11,663 bases of DNA from an uncultured Duganella sp. (GCA_946482635.1 CAMLSG010000175.1:1-11663), one strand, 5' to 3'; shown: positions 1 through 8,276, counted from the stretch's first letter. A program made the numbers and translations. Notes: generated by a model from the letters alone, not told the origin.

Positions 1-390
1 TCGCTGGCCTTCGTCAAGCGATACAGCGAACTGAGCGCAACGAGCGAAGGCAAGGCCCAGGACGCCTTCCTGCGCGGCCGCGGCTATCGCTACGATGATG
101 CCGGGCTGGTCGCCACCATGGGCATCTCCTCAGGCTACCTGGCGATCCTGGTGCTGGCCATGTACATCCACGACAGCAGGACCGCGCAGATGTACAGCCA
201 CCCCGAACTGATCTGGCTGGCCTGTCCGCTCCTGATGTTCTGGGTCTCGCGCGTCTGGCTGGTAGCGCGGCGCGGCCGGATGCACGACGACCCCATCGTG
301 TTCGCCCTGAAAGACCGTGTCAGCCGCATCCTCGCCATCTTCCTGGTGCTCATCGTGCTGTCTGCACGCCTACTGCCTGCCAACCTATGA
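1..390 (+). CDS. UbiA-family prenyltransferase, DPPR-synthase-like, C-terminal part (5' end outside window)
   Basis: Reading frame 1 is open from the window edge to the TGA at 388-390, giving the last 129 residues of a membrane protein. Near the start is KRYSEL (visible residues 6-11), and near the end is a DDPIVFALKDR segment (visible residues 96-106). From memory these match the KRYAEL and EDIALRDR segments near the C-terminus of mycobacterial decaprenyl-phosphate 5-phosphoribosyltransferase (Rv3806c). That enzyme moves phosphoribose from PRPP to a polyprenyl phosphate, the first step towards lipid-linked ribose or arabinose donors. Three hydrophobic stretches fit the last UbiA membrane helices. 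Many bacterial relatives carry an N-terminal HAD phosphatase domain, which would lie outside the window. Its stop overlaps the next gene's start in an ATGA, so the two are probably translationally coupled. Family assignment is fairly sure; substrate is inferred. Confidence 0.8.
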   Translation, partial: SLAFVKRYSELSATSEGKAQDAFLRGRGYRYDDAGLVATMGISSGYLAILVLAMYIHDSRTAQMYSHPELIWLACPLLMFWVSRVWLVARRGRMHDDPIVFALKDRVSRILAIFLVLIVLSARLLPANL

Positions 391-1601
391 AGAGCGACGG
401 CCACTGGCTCACTGCGCAGCGCATGCGCATCTATCCGGCCATCCTGCTTTGCCTGCAGTTCATCGTGCGGCCCGCCGGCATGCGGAAATATGCCGAATCG
501 GCCTCGGCCAGGTTCGGCTCCCCCTGGCCCGATGACTTCCGTGTCTTCTGGGGCGCGGCGCGCCTAGCTCTGGAGGGGCGCTTTACGGCGCCTTACGACA
601 TGGCGCAACTGTTCCCCGTCATGCAGCTGGCAGACAGCAGCTTGCGCGCGCCGGCGCCATGGGCAAGCTGGTTCTACCCGCCTACCTTCCTGCTGTTGGT
701 CGCGCCGCTTGGCCTGCTCGACTTCTGGCTGGCCTACCCGCTGTTCGTGGCGCTGACACTGGCGCCCTTCATTGTGCTGCTGTTCCGCATTTGCGCTCCT
801 TACCGCCCTTGGCTGCTGATCATCGCGTTCCCCGCCACGGTTTCCACGGCCTTTCATGGCCAGAACGCCTTCCTCACTTCCAGCCTGGCAGCAGCGGCAC
901 TGGTCTTGCTGCCGGCCAGGCCGGTGCTGGCCGGCGTCTTCCTCGGCTGCCTTGCGATCAAGCCGCACCTTGCGGTCCTGTTCCCGTTCGCACTGATCGC
1001 AATCGGCGCCTGGCGCACCATCGCCAGCGCCGCGGTGACCGCGCTGGCCCTGGTGCTATCCAGCTACGGCTTGATGGGCGGGGAAACATTCCATGCTTTC
1101 CGCGACAACGTGGCCTATGCCCAGCAACTCGTCAGCACCGGCATGCTACCGGCATTCAAGATGCCGACCGCCTTCGTCGGCTTGCGCATGCACGCGGTCG
1201 ATTTGACGCTGGCCTACGCGGCCCAGTTGCTGGTCGCCACCATGGCAGCCGGCATGGTGGTGCTTGTCTGGCGCAACAGCCGGCACCATGCCGTACGCTG
1301 CGCCACGCTCATGACCGCCAGCATGCTGGTCAGCCCTTATGTCTACGCTTACGACATGACCTGGCTGGCATTTCCCATTGCCTGGATGGGCGTGCACGGC
1401 ATGCGGCATGGCTGGCGGCCCGGCGAGCGTTTCTGGCTGGTGGTTGCCTGGACTTTGCCGGCGTCCTCGCAAATCTTTGCCAGGTTCGCCAACGTGCAGC
1501 TGGCGCCATTTGCCCTGCTCGCCCTGCTGGGCCTGATGGTGCGGCGCTCGCTGGGTCCTGACGAGGAAACGGTATGCAGTCCAGCAAGCCGCATTGGCTG
1601 A
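387..1601 (+). CDS. GT87/DUF2029-family integral membrane glycosyltransferase, paralogue 1
   Basis: The protein has 404 residues and about ten hydrophobic segments, a GT-C-like layout. An N-terminal HWL motif (residues 6-8) precedes the first membrane helix. After it comes the loop motif DDFRVFWGAARLALEG with Asp49-Asp50. In GT87 enzymes such as mycobacterial PimE, an Asp in this first periplasmic loop is the catalytic base. Further family landmarks are WFYPPT (95-100), GQNAFLT (158-164), IKPHLAVLFP (191-200), KMPT (258-261) and SPYVYAYDMTWLAFP (316-330). Such enzymes use polyprenyl-phosphate-linked sugars as donors, which fits the UbiA gene just upstream. The ATG at 387 shares ATGA with the UbiA stop and has no clear ribosome site, so translation probably depends on coupling. 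The stop lies inside the next paralogue. Sugar and acceptor cannot be read from the sequence. Confidence 0.82.
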   Translation: MKSDGHWLTAQRMRIYPAILLCLQFIVRPAGMRKYAESASARFGSPWPDDFRVFWGAARLALEGRFTAPYDMAQLFPVMQLADSSLRAPAPWASWFYPPTFLLLVAPLGLLDFWLAYPLFVALTLAPFIVLLFRICAPYRPWLLIIAFPATVSTAFHGQNAFLTSSLAAAALVLLPARPVLAGVFLGCLAIKPHLAVLFPFALIAIGAWRTIASAAVTALALVLSSYGLMGGETFHAFRDNVAYAQQLVSTGMLPAFKMPTAFVGLRMHAVDLTLAYAAQLLVATMAAGMVVLVWRNSRHHAVRCATLMTASMLVSPYVYAYDMTWLAFPIAWMGVHGMRHGWRPGERFWLVVAWTLPASSQIFARFANVQLAPFALLALLGLMVRRSLGPDEETVCSPASRIG

Positions 1602-2758
1602 CCAGGCAGCGGCTGCTGCTGTATTCCTTTGCGGCCCTGGTCTCGCTGGCGTCGATCTATATCTCCTGGATCGCCCATGCCAACGACTACCTCGACAAGC
1701 AGGGCCGGCCGGTCGGCGCCGACTTCATCACATTCTGGGGCGCCTCCAGGCTCGCGCTCGATGGTGCGCCGGCCGCAGCCTATCATCTGCCGGCACTGTA
1801 CGTGGCCGAACAGGCAGCCGTGCCCGGCCTGAAAGTGCAGTTTGCCTGGTTCTATCCGCCCACTTTCTACCTGCTCGTGCTACCGCTGGCGCTGGCGCCT
1901 TACATCGTGGCGTATGCTTTGTTCATGGCAGCTACCTTGGCCATGTATTGCGCTGTGTTCTGGCGCGTGGTGCGCCGGCCGGAAGCCATGTGGGCGCTGG
2001 CTGGCTTCTCCGGGCTGTGGCTGAACCTGACGCAGGGGCAAAACGCTTTCCTGACGGCGGCGCTGGGGGCCGCCGCGCTGCACTGCCTCGGGCGCCGTCC
2101 GGCCGTGGCCGGAGTGTTTCTCGGCCTGCTGGCGGTCAAGCCGCACCTGGCCCTGCTCTTTCCGCTCGCCCTGGTTGCCGCGCGGGCGTGGCGCACGCTG
2201 TCCGTGGCGACCGTCACGGCGCTGCTCTTGACCATCGCCAGCGTGGCGACACTCGGGCCGGCGACATTGACGGCCTTTTTCGACAAACTGGACTTTGCCC
2301 GCGCCTTGCTCGAACAGGGCCTGCTCCCCCTCGTCAAGATGCCGTCGATGTTCGCTGCCATGCGCGCCATGCAGCTTCCTTTATGGCTGGCGTATGCCGC
2401 GCAGGCTGCCGGCGCCACCGCCGCTGCCACCCTGGTCTGGCGCGCCTGGCGCAGTGCTGCGCCGGCCGGCCTGCGCTACGCCTTGCTGATGACGGCCAGC
2501 ATGCTGGTCAGTCCTTACATCTATGACTACGACCTTGCCTGGCTGGCGTTTCCCATGGCCTGGCTTGGCCTGCATGCTGCCCGGGAAGGATGGCATGCGG
2601 GCGAAAGGGAATTGATGCTTGCCTTGTGGCTGCTGCCGATCGTCCAGGCCCCGCTCGGCAAGGCAGTGCCGATCCTGGCCGGGCCGCCGCTGCTGTTCGC
2701 CTTCATGTGGATGCTGTGGCGGCGCATTCGCGCTGCCGGCGCAGCGCAGCCAGCCTGA
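1574..2758 (+). CDS. GT87/DUF2029-family integral membrane glycosyltransferase, paralogue 2
   Basis: This 394-residue polytopic protein is clearly a paralogue of the preceding gene. It starts with PHWLTRQR and carries the loop motif [17 protein letters not shown] with the presumed catalytic Asp50. It also has WFYPPTF (from residue 92), GQNAFLT (155-161), VKPHLALLFP (188-197), KMPS (255-258) and SPYIYDYDLAWL (313-324). The start at 1574 overlaps the end of paralogue 1 by 28 bp and has a GAGG ribosome-binding sequence at 1563-1566, seven bases upstream. It therefore sits in the same operon. It looks most similar to paralogue 4 (3941-5137), including the shared [19 protein letters not shown] block, suggesting a relatively recent duplication. 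Its 3' end overlaps the convergent paralogue 3 by 56 bp. The donor is presumed to be a polyprenyl-phosphate sugar; this is inference. Confidence 0.82.
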   Translation: MQSSKPHWLTRQRLLLYSFAALVSLASIYISWIAHANDYLDKQGRPVGADFITFWGASRLALDGAPAAAYHLPALYVAEQAAVPGLKVQFAWFYPPTFYLLVLPLALAPYIVAYALFMAATLAMYCAVFWRVVRRPEAMWALAGFSGLWLNLTQGQNAFLTAALGAAALHCLGRRPAVAGVFLGLLAVKPHLALLFPLALVAARAWRTLSVATVTALLLTIASVATLGPATLTAFFDKLDFARALLEQGLLPLVKMPSMFAAMRAMQLPLWLAYAAQAAGATAAATLVWRAWRSAAPAGLRYALLMTASMLVSPYIYDYDLAWLAFPMAWLGLHAAREGWHAGERELMLALWLLPIVQAPLGKAVPILAGPPLLFAFMWMLWRRIRAAGAAQPA

Positions 2759-3878
2759 AAATCACCAGCAACAGGGCGACAAGCAACAAGGGCATGGGTT
2801 GCAGATGAAGCAGCTGCGACGAGATCTCGCTCAGCAAGGGGAAAATCCAGGCGGCCGCCAGCGTCGTGCGCATGCCGTGCGGCCAGCCGTGCCGCCGGCA
2901 GTGGCTGGCCAGCCATGCCAGCGCCATGCCGAACCACGTCAGGTCGTACTCGAACAGGTGCGGACTCAACATCAACGTCGCCAGCATGAACACGGCGGCC
3001 TTCAGGGCAATGTCCGGACACTTGCGCCAGACCGTGCAGGCGACAGCAACTGCCAGCAGGGCAACGGCAGCGTGGCTCGCCAGCGCCGCCACCGAGCCGG
3101 CTCCGGCCAGCCGCAACATGGCGAAGACGGTCGGCATGCGTACCGCCGGCAGGTCGCCGCTTTCCGCCAGCTGGCGCGCCGCGGCGAGGCTGTGCAGGAA
3201 TTCAGGCACCAGGCCCGGCCCGAGGATGGCGATGGCCAGCAGGTTCGCGGCCGCGGCGACGCCGGCCGTCATCAACAACAGGCGCCAGGTGCCGCTGCAG
3301 GCCAGCAGCACGGGCAGCAGGATAAACAGGTGCGGCTTGGCCGACAGCGCCGCAAAGCAGCAGGCGGCAAGCCATGGCCTGCGCTCCATCAGCAGCATGC
3401 CGCCGCCAGCGCATGCCGCTGTCAGCAAGGCGTTCTGGCCCACCACCACCGTATGGAACAAGGGGAAAAACGCCAGCGCCGGCAAGATGAACCCGCCTTG
3501 CGGCAGGATGCGGCGCAGGACCGCGAAGACTGCCGCAAGGCCTGCCATGGTCCATGCTGCGTATGCCGCTATCAGAGGCAGGACGGCCAGCGGCATCAGC
3601 AGCAACAAGAATCCGGGAGGATAAAACCAGCGGTAGGCCGGGTTGGGCTTCAGTACGCCCGACGTGGATTGCTGCATGGCGGCGAACAAGGCTTGCGGAT
3701 CGTAGGCAGCGGCGGCCTGTCCCTGGAACGCCAGGCCGGCGCCGGCGCGGAAAATACGGAAATCGGTGGCGACAATGTCGGCCTTCTGCATCCCGATGGC
3801 CAGCACCGCCAATTGCAGCAGCAGGATGGCGCCTGTGTAGACGGCAATGCGCTTGTGGTTCCACCAATGGTTCGGCAT
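2703..3878 (-). CDS. GT87/DUF2029-family integral membrane glycosyltransferase, divergent inverted paralogue 3
   Basis: This 391-residue membrane protein on the minus strand is the most divergent of the five paralogues but keeps the landmarks: HWW at residues 4-6, ATDFRIFRAGAGLAFQG with Asp39, WFYPPGF (84-90), GQNALLT (147-153), AKPHLFILLP (180-189), RMPT (247-250) and SPHLFEYDLTW (305-315). The block that reads FWGA in the other four is FRAG here, so donor or acceptor specificity may differ. The ATG at 3878 is preceded by AAGGA with an eight-base spacer. The gene is divergent from paralogue 4 (62-bp gap) and convergent with paralogue 2 (56-bp overlap of coding ends). It needs its own promoter, presumably in the gap at 3879-3940. 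The reading frame is intact with no sign of decay. Confidence 0.82.
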   Translation of the reverse strand: MPNHWWNHKRIAVYTGAILLLQLAVLAIGMQKADIVATDFRIFRAGAGLAFQGQAAAAYDPQALFAAMQQSTSGVLKPNPAYRWFYPPGFLLLLMPLAVLPLIAAYAAWTMAGLAAVFAVLRRILPQGGFILPALAFFPLFHTVVVGQNALLTAACAGGGMLLMERRPWLAACCFAALSAKPHLFILLPVLLACSGTWRLLLMTAGVAAAANLLAIAILGPGLVPEFLHSLAAARQLAESGDLPAVRMPTVFAMLRLAGAGSVAALASHAAVALLAVAVACTVWRKCPDIALKAAVFMLATLMLSPHLFEYDLTWFGMALAWLASHCRRHGWPHGMRTTLAAAWIFPLLSEISSQLLHLQPMPLLLVALLLVIFRLAALRRQRECAATAST

Positions 3879-3940
3879 CGGGCAGTTCCTTGTGGGCTCT
3901 GGTCAAACAATGATACCGTAGAAGCCCAAGGAGGACGTCG
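3879..3940. promoter_or_regulatory. Divergent spacer between paralogues 3 and 4, with strong ribosome-binding site
   Basis: This 62-bp gap separates two divergent start codons and must contain, or lie near, promoters for both genes. On the + strand AAGGAGG at 3928-3934 is an almost ideal Shine-Dalgarno six bases before the ATG at 3941. On the minus strand AAGGA lies eight bases before the start at 3878. A minus-strand TATCAT resembles a -10 element, but no convincing -35 box accompanies it. No clear + strand promoter is visible. Confidence 0.4.
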
Positions 3941-5137
3941 ATGAAGCAGCACTGGCTTGGCCGTGAGCGCATCCTGCTCTATTCCCGCACCGTCGTGGTC
4001 GGCGTCGTGCTTGCCTTCGCAGCCCAGCTGTGGCTTTCCCCTGCCCTGGTGGATGCCAAGGGCCGTCCGATCGGGACCGACTTCATCACCTTCTGGGGCG
4101 CCTCCCGCCTGGCCCTCGACGGGCACCCGGCGGCGGCATATCAACCGGAAGCGATCTTTGGCGCCGAACAGGCGGGCGTGCCGGCCTTGCGCGTGGTGTT
4201 CGCCTGGTTTTACCCGCCGACCTTCTTCCTGCTGGTGCTGCCGCTGGCGTTGATGCCATACCTCCTGGCTTTCGGCGTGTTCATTTCCGCCACGCTTGCC
4301 GCCTACGTTGCCGTCTTCCGCCGCATCGCGACCGGGAATGCGGCGATGTGGTGCCTGGCCGGTTTCAGCGGCACCTGGCTGAACATCATGCAGGGCCAGA
4401 ACGCCTTCCTTACCGCCGCACTTGCCGCCTGCTGCCTTCTCAACCTGAAGCAGCGCCCGGTGCTGGCAGGGATCTGCCTTGGCGCCCTGGCCATCAAGCC
4501 TCACCTCGCGCTGCTTTTCCCGATCGCGCTGCTCGCCGCCGGCGCATGGCGTGCGCTGGCAGTCGCCGCCGTCACGGTCCTCGCTTTGACTGGCCTCAGC
4601 GTGTCGGTACTGGGCATGCCAACGCTGGCCGCCTTCCTGGATAGCCTGGGCCTTGCGCGCCAGATGCTGGAAGACGGCAAGCTGCCCTTGCACAAGATGC
4701 CCTCCGTGTTCGCCGCCATGCGTTTGCTTGGGCTGCCCGTGTTGCCGGCCTACTGCGCGCAAGCGGTTTGCAGCTGCGCCGCAGCGTGCTTCGTCTGGCG
4801 CGCATGGCGCGGCAATGCGTCGCCCGCCTTGCGCAACGCGTTGCTGATGACGGCCAGCCTGCTGGTCAGCCCGTATGTCTACGATTACGACCTGGCATGG
4901 CTGGCCTTCCCTGCCGCCTGGCTGGCACTGGACGGCATCGCACACGGCTGGCGGCGAGGCGAACGCGAGCTGCTGGCCATGCTGTGGATCCTGCCGGCCG
5001 CCCTGGCGCCACTGGCCAAACTGTACCTGCTTGCCGCGCCGCCCGTGCTGGCTGCCATGACCTGGCTGCTGTGGCGGCGCATCCGTTCATCCGACGATGG
5101 AGAGTCCCTGCATGCGCAACCCGCCACACTGGCTTAG
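3941..5137 (+). CDS. GT87/DUF2029-family integral membrane glycosyltransferase, paralogue 4
   Basis: This 398-residue polytopic protein begins MKQHWLGRER and has the first-loop motif [17 protein letters not shown] with the presumed catalytic Asp47. It then has WFYPPTF (89-95), GQNAFLT (152-158), IKPHLALLFP (185-194), KMPS (252-255) and SPYVYDYDLAWL (310-321). It is the closest visible relative of paralogue 2, with near-identical DNA stretches around the FITFWGAS and LLMTAS segments. The strong AAGGAGG ribosome site at 3928-3934 supports the start and suggests this gene heads its own transcript. That transcript continues into paralogue 5, whose start lies 26 bp inside this gene. The family uses lipid-phosphate sugars at the outer face of the inner membrane. 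The specific sugar and acceptor are unknown. Confidence 0.82.
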   Translation: MKQHWLGRERILLYSRTVVVGVVLAFAAQLWLSPALVDAKGRPIGTDFITFWGASRLALDGHPAAAYQPEAIFGAEQAGVPALRVVFAWFYPPTFFLLVLPLALMPYLLAFGVFISATLAAYVAVFRRIATGNAAMWCLAGFSGTWLNIMQGQNAFLTAALAACCLLNLKQRPVLAGICLGALAIKPHLALLFPIALLAAGAWRALAVAAVTVLALTGLSVSVLGMPTLAAFLDSLGLARQMLEDGKLPLHKMPSVFAAMRLLGLPVLPAYCAQAVCSCAAACFVWRAWRGNASPALRNALLMTASLLVSPYVYDYDLAWLAFPAAWLALDGIAHGWRRGERELLAMLWILPAALAPLAKLYLLAAPPVLAAMTWLLWRRIRSSDDGESLHAQPATLA

Positions 5138-6305
5138 CCGCAAACGCATGTTCGCCGGGGCAGCGCTATCGCTGGCCTGCTTCCTGTTCTTCGCCATCGG
5201 CATCATGGCGACATCGAAGCCCCCGGCTGCGGGGCCGAGCTACACCCTGGGCAGCGACTTCGTCACCTTCTGGGGCGCTTCCCGCCTTGCGCAGGAAGGA
5301 CGCGCGCAGGACGCCTATGACCGCAGCAAGCTGACGGAGGCGGAGCGGATCGCGGTGCCGGGCGTGCCCTCGCGTGCCTGGTATTACCCGCCCACGTTCC
5401 TGCTGGCCGTGTACCCGCTCGCCAGCCTGCCTTATGCCGCCGCCTTCATCGGCTTCATGGCCGTCACGCTGGGAGCCTACCTGTGGCTGGGCTGGCGCGT
5501 CATCGGCAATAGCGACGGCATGCTATGCCTGCTCGCTTCCGGCGCTGTCTGGATCAACCTGATGCACGGCCAGAACGGTTTCCTGACCGCCGTCCTGGCC
5601 GGAACCGCCATGCTGCAGCTGGAGCGCCGGCCGCTGCTGGCCGGCGCCTGCATCGGCTTGCTGGCGGTCAAACCGCACCTTGCCGTGTTCTTCCCCCTGG
5701 CCCTGGCCGCGGCAGGCGCCTGGCGCGCCTTCGCGGCCGCCGCCGTGACTGCGGCCATCTTTGTGGCGGCCAGCGCGCTGGTGCTGGGCGTGGAGACCTT
5801 CAGTGCCTTCCATGCCGGCCTGGGCCTGGCCAGCCAAAGGGTGGAAACCGGCGACCTGCCCCTGTTCAAGATGCCCAGCGTATTCGCCGCTGTGCGTTCG
5901 CTGGGCATGCCGCCGGCGCTGGCATATGGCGCGCACCTGCTGGCGGCCCTGGTGGTGGGATGGCTGGTGTGGCGCAGCTGGCGCGACAAAGGGCCACTGC
6001 CCCTGCGCGCCTCGCTGCTCATGTGCGCCAGCTTCTTCGTCAGCCCCTACGGCTTCGACTATGACCTGACCTGGCTGGCTTTTCCCATCGCGTGGATCGC
6101 CAGGGACGGCATGCAGCGCGGCTGGCTGCCGGGAGAGAGGGAATTATTGGTGCTGGCGTGGCTGCTGCCGGTGCTATCGCTGGCCCTCACGCTGCTGGCG
6201 CCGGTACAGCTTGCGCCGCTGGTACTGGCCGGAATGATCTACTGCTGCAGGAAACGGCTCCGGGACGGGCCTGTGCCCAACCCGGAGCGGCAGGCGCTTA
6301 CTTAG
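5112..6305 (+). CDS. GT87/DUF2029-family integral membrane glycosyltransferase, paralogue 5
   Basis: The preferred ATG at 5112 gives 397 residues. It has GGAGAG at 5099-5104 seven bases upstream and puts the conserved PHWLSRKR motif at the N-terminus, as in the paralogues. An in-frame ATG at 5097 is less likely because it overlaps this ribosome site. Landmarks are [17 protein letters not shown] with presumed catalytic Asp49, WYYPPTF (90-96), GQNGFLT (153-159), [10 protein letters not shown] (186-195), KMPS (253-256) and [15 protein letters not shown] (311-325). Differences from its neighbours include WYYPP for WFYPP, GQNGFLT for GQNAFLT, and a longer insertion before the Asp motif. It overlaps paralogue 4 by 26 bp. 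Its stop overlaps the end of convergent htpG by 8 bp, and no terminator hairpin separates them. Confidence 0.82.
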   Translation: MRNPPHWLSRKRMFAGAALSLACFLFFAIGIMATSKPPAAGPSYTLGSDFVTFWGASRLAQEGRAQDAYDRSKLTEAERIAVPGVPSRAWYYPPTFLLAVYPLASLPYAAAFIGFMAVTLGAYLWLGWRVIGNSDGMLCLLASGAVWINLMHGQNGFLTAVLAGTAMLQLERRPLLAGACIGLLAVKPHLAVFFPLALAAAGAWRAFAAAAVTAAIFVAASALVLGVETFSAFHAGLGLASQRVETGDLPLFKMPSVFAAVRSLGMPPALAYGAHLLAALVVGWLVWRSWRDKGPLPLRASLLMCASFFVSPYGFDYDLTWLAFPIAWIARDGMQRGWLPGERELLVLAWLLPVLSLALTLLAPVQLAPLVLAGMIYCCRKRLRDGPVPNPERQALT

Positions 6306-8208
6306 ACAGCAGCATCTCGTTCATGCGCTTGACGAACGATGCCGGGTCGGCCAGGGTACCGCCTTCGGCCAGCAAGGCCTGGTCGAACAGGATGTGGGCC
6401 CAGTCGCCGAACTTCGCGCCGGCGGCATCCTCATACTTCAGGCGCGTCACCAGCGGGTGCTGCGGGTTGATTTCCAGGATAGGCTTGGATTCCGGCGCAT
6501 CCTGGCCGGCCGCTTTCAGCATGCGCAGCAGGTTGCCCGACAGCTCGTGCTCGTCGGCCACCAGGCAAGCCGGCGAGTCGGTCAGGCGGAAGGTGACGCG
6601 CACGTCCTTGGCCTTGCCGGCCAGCGCTTCCTTCATCTTGCCGACCAGTTCCTGGTACTGGGTTTCGGTCTCGGCGTGTTCCTTCTTCTCCGCCTCGTCT
6701 TCCATCGCGCCCAGGTCCAGGCCGCCCTTGGCCACGGAATGCAGCTCCTTGCCTTCGAAGTCGTTCAGGAAAGACAGCATCCATTCATCGACGCGGTCGG
6801 TCAGCAGCAGCACTTCGACGCCCTTCTTGCGGAAGATTTCCAGGTGCGGCGAGTTCTTTGCGGCGGCAAAGCTGTCGGCGGTGACGTAGTAGATCTTGTC
6901 CTGGCCTTCCTTCATGCGGCCGACATAGGCTTCCAGCGACACGTCCTGCACGTCGCTATCGTTATGGGTCGAGGCAAAGCGCAGCAGCTTGGCCAGGCGT
7001 TCCTTGTTGGCGAAGTCTTCGCCGATGCCCTCTTTCAGCACCTGGCCGAATTCGGTCCAGAAGGCGGCGTACTTGTCCTGCTTTTCTTTTTCATCAGAAT
7101 TGGCCAGTTCTTCCAGCATGCCCAGCACGCGCTTGGTGGAGCCTTCGCGGATCGCTTTCACGTCGCGCGATTCCTGCAGGATTTCACGCGATACATTCAG
7201 CGGCAGGTCGGCCGAGTCGATCACGCCCTTGACGAAGCGCAGGTAGGTCGGCATCAGTTGCTCGGCATCGTCCATGATGAATACGCGCTTGACGTACAGC
7301 TTGATGCCGCCGCGCTTGTTGCGGTCCCACAGATCGAACGGCGCCTTGGCCGGGATATACAGCAGCTGGGTGTATTCGCTGCGGCCCTCCACGCGATTGT
7401 GGGTGTAGGCCAGCGGCGCGCCGAAGTCGTGCGACACGTGCTTGTAGAACTCTTCGTACTGTTCCGGCGTGATCTCGCTCTTGGCGCGGGCCCACAGGGC
7501 GCTGGCCTGGTTGATGGTTTCCAGCTCGTCCTTCAGGACGGTTTCCTTCTTCTCTTCGTCCCACTCTTCCTTCTGCATCTGGATCGGCAGCGAGATATGG
7601 TCGGAGTACTTGCGGATGATGGACTTCAGTTTCCAGCTCGACAACAGCTCATCCTCGCCTTCGCGCAGGTGCAAGATGATGTCGGTGCCGCGGCCAGGCT
7701 TGCTGATCTGCTCGATCGAGTAATCGCCTTCGCCCGCCGATTCCCAGCGCACGCCTTCTTCCGCCGCCAGCCCGGCGCGGCGCGATTCGACGGTGATCTT
7801 GTCGGCCACGATGAAGCCGGAATAGAAGCCGACACCGAACTGGCCGATCAGGGCCGCGTCTTTCTGCTGGTCGCCGGACAGCTTGCCGAAGAATTCCTTG
7901 GTGCCCGACTTGGCGATGGTGCCGAGGTGGGAAATCGCCTCGTCGCGGCTCATGCCGATGCCGTTGTCGGAAATGGTGATGGTGCGCGCTTCCTTGTCGA
8001 AGCTGACGCGGATCTTCAGTTCGTGGTCGTTGCCGTACAGGGCATCGTTGTTGATCGCCTCAAAACGCAGCTTGTCGGCCGCATCGGAGGCATTCGAGAC
8101 CAGCTCGCGCAGGAAGATTTCCTTGTTCGAGTAGAGCGAGTGGATCATCAACTGCAGAAGTTGTTTGACTTCTGCCTGGAACCCCATGGTTTGCTTGTTT
8201 TCTGCCAT
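6298..8208 (-). CDS. htpG: Molecular chaperone HtpG (bacterial Hsp90)
   Basis: The product is a 636-residue cytosolic ATP-dependent chaperone of normal family length. The N-terminal GHKL ATPase domain shows [13 protein letters not shown] (Glu35 as catalytic base, Asn39 for Mg), DNGIGM (81-86, ATP-contacting Asp81), [11 protein letters not shown] (96-106) and GQFGVGFYS (122-130). The middle client domain includes [13 protein letters not shown] and the catalytic-loop region [12 protein letters not shown]. The C-terminal dimerisation domain runs to the end. The ATG at 8208 fits the family N-terminus ([18 protein letters not shown]) and has a GAGG ribosome sequence just upstream. An upstream in-frame GTG at 8250 is rejected because it lies within the heat-shock promoter -10 box. 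HtpG refolds and remodels proteins with DnaK. It is convergent with the glycosyltransferase array and not obviously related to it. Confidence 0.97.
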   Translation of the reverse strand: MAENKQTMGFQAEVKQLLQLMIHSLYSNKEIFLRELVSNASDAADKLRFEAINNDALYGNDHELKIRVSFDKEARTITISDNGIGMSRDEAISHLGTIAKSGTKEFFGKLSGDQQKDAALIGQFGVGFYSGFIVADKITVESRRAGLAAEEGVRWESAGEGDYSIEQISKPGRGTDIILHLREGEDELLSSWKLKSIIRKYSDHISLPIQMQKEEWDEEKKETVLKDELETINQASALWARAKSEITPEQYEEFYKHVSHDFGAPLAYTHNRVEGRSEYTQLLYIPAKAPFDLWDRNKRGGIKLYVKRVFIMDDAEQLMPTYLRFVKGVIDSADLPLNVSREILQESRDVKAIREGSTKRVLGMLEELANSDEKEKQDKYAAFWTEFGQVLKEGIGEDFANKERLAKLLRFASTHNDSDVQDVSLEAYVGRMKEGQDKIYYVTADSFAAAKNSPHLEIFRKKGVEVLLLTDRVDEWMLSFLNDFEGKELHSVAKGGLDLGAMEDEAEKKEHAETETQYQELVGKMKEALAGKAKDVRVTFRLTDSPACLVADEHELSGNLLRMLKAAGQDAPESKPILEINPQHPLVTRLKYEDAAGAKFGDWAHILFDQALLAEGGTLADPASFVKRMNEMLLSK

Positions 8209-8248
8209 TTTTACCTCAATAGTCTTATACGGGACGTCGGAATGGCCC

Positions 8249-8276
8249 ACATGGGGCCGGCCAGGCCAAATTCAAG
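8249..8276 (-). promoter_or_regulatory. Heat-shock (sigma-32/RpoH) promoter of htpG
   Basis: Reading the minus strand, CTTGAA (8276-8271) is followed after 14 bases by CCCCATGT (8256-8249). These match the RpoH consensus CTTGAA and CCCCATNT with normal spacing. Transcription would start near 8242, leaving a leader of about 34 bases before the htpG ATG at 8208. Heat-shock control is expected for htpG, so sequence and context agree. Confidence 0.88.

Noticed and set aside
2703..3878. Inverted paralogue 3 as a pseudogene
   Set aside because: The frame is intact at full length, the presumed catalytic Asp and most landmarks are present, and a ribosome site precedes the ATG.
2619..3944. 441-codon + strand frame across inverted paralogue 3
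   Set aside because: Its translation is Gln/Arg-rich low complexity, while the minus strand encodes a clear GT87-family protein.
3650..4945. 431-codon minus-strand frame across paralogue 4
   Set aside because: Shadow of paralogue 4; no family features and compositionally abnormal.
387..6305. Insertion sequence or transposon as cause of the array inversion
   Set aside because: No transposase gene, terminal repeats or target-site duplications are visible around paralogue 3 or at the array ends.
8206..8250. Longer htpG starting at GTG 8250
   Set aside because: The extra 14 residues do not belong to the family N-terminus, and the codon overlaps the sigma-32 -10 box. The ATG at 8208 has a ribosome site.
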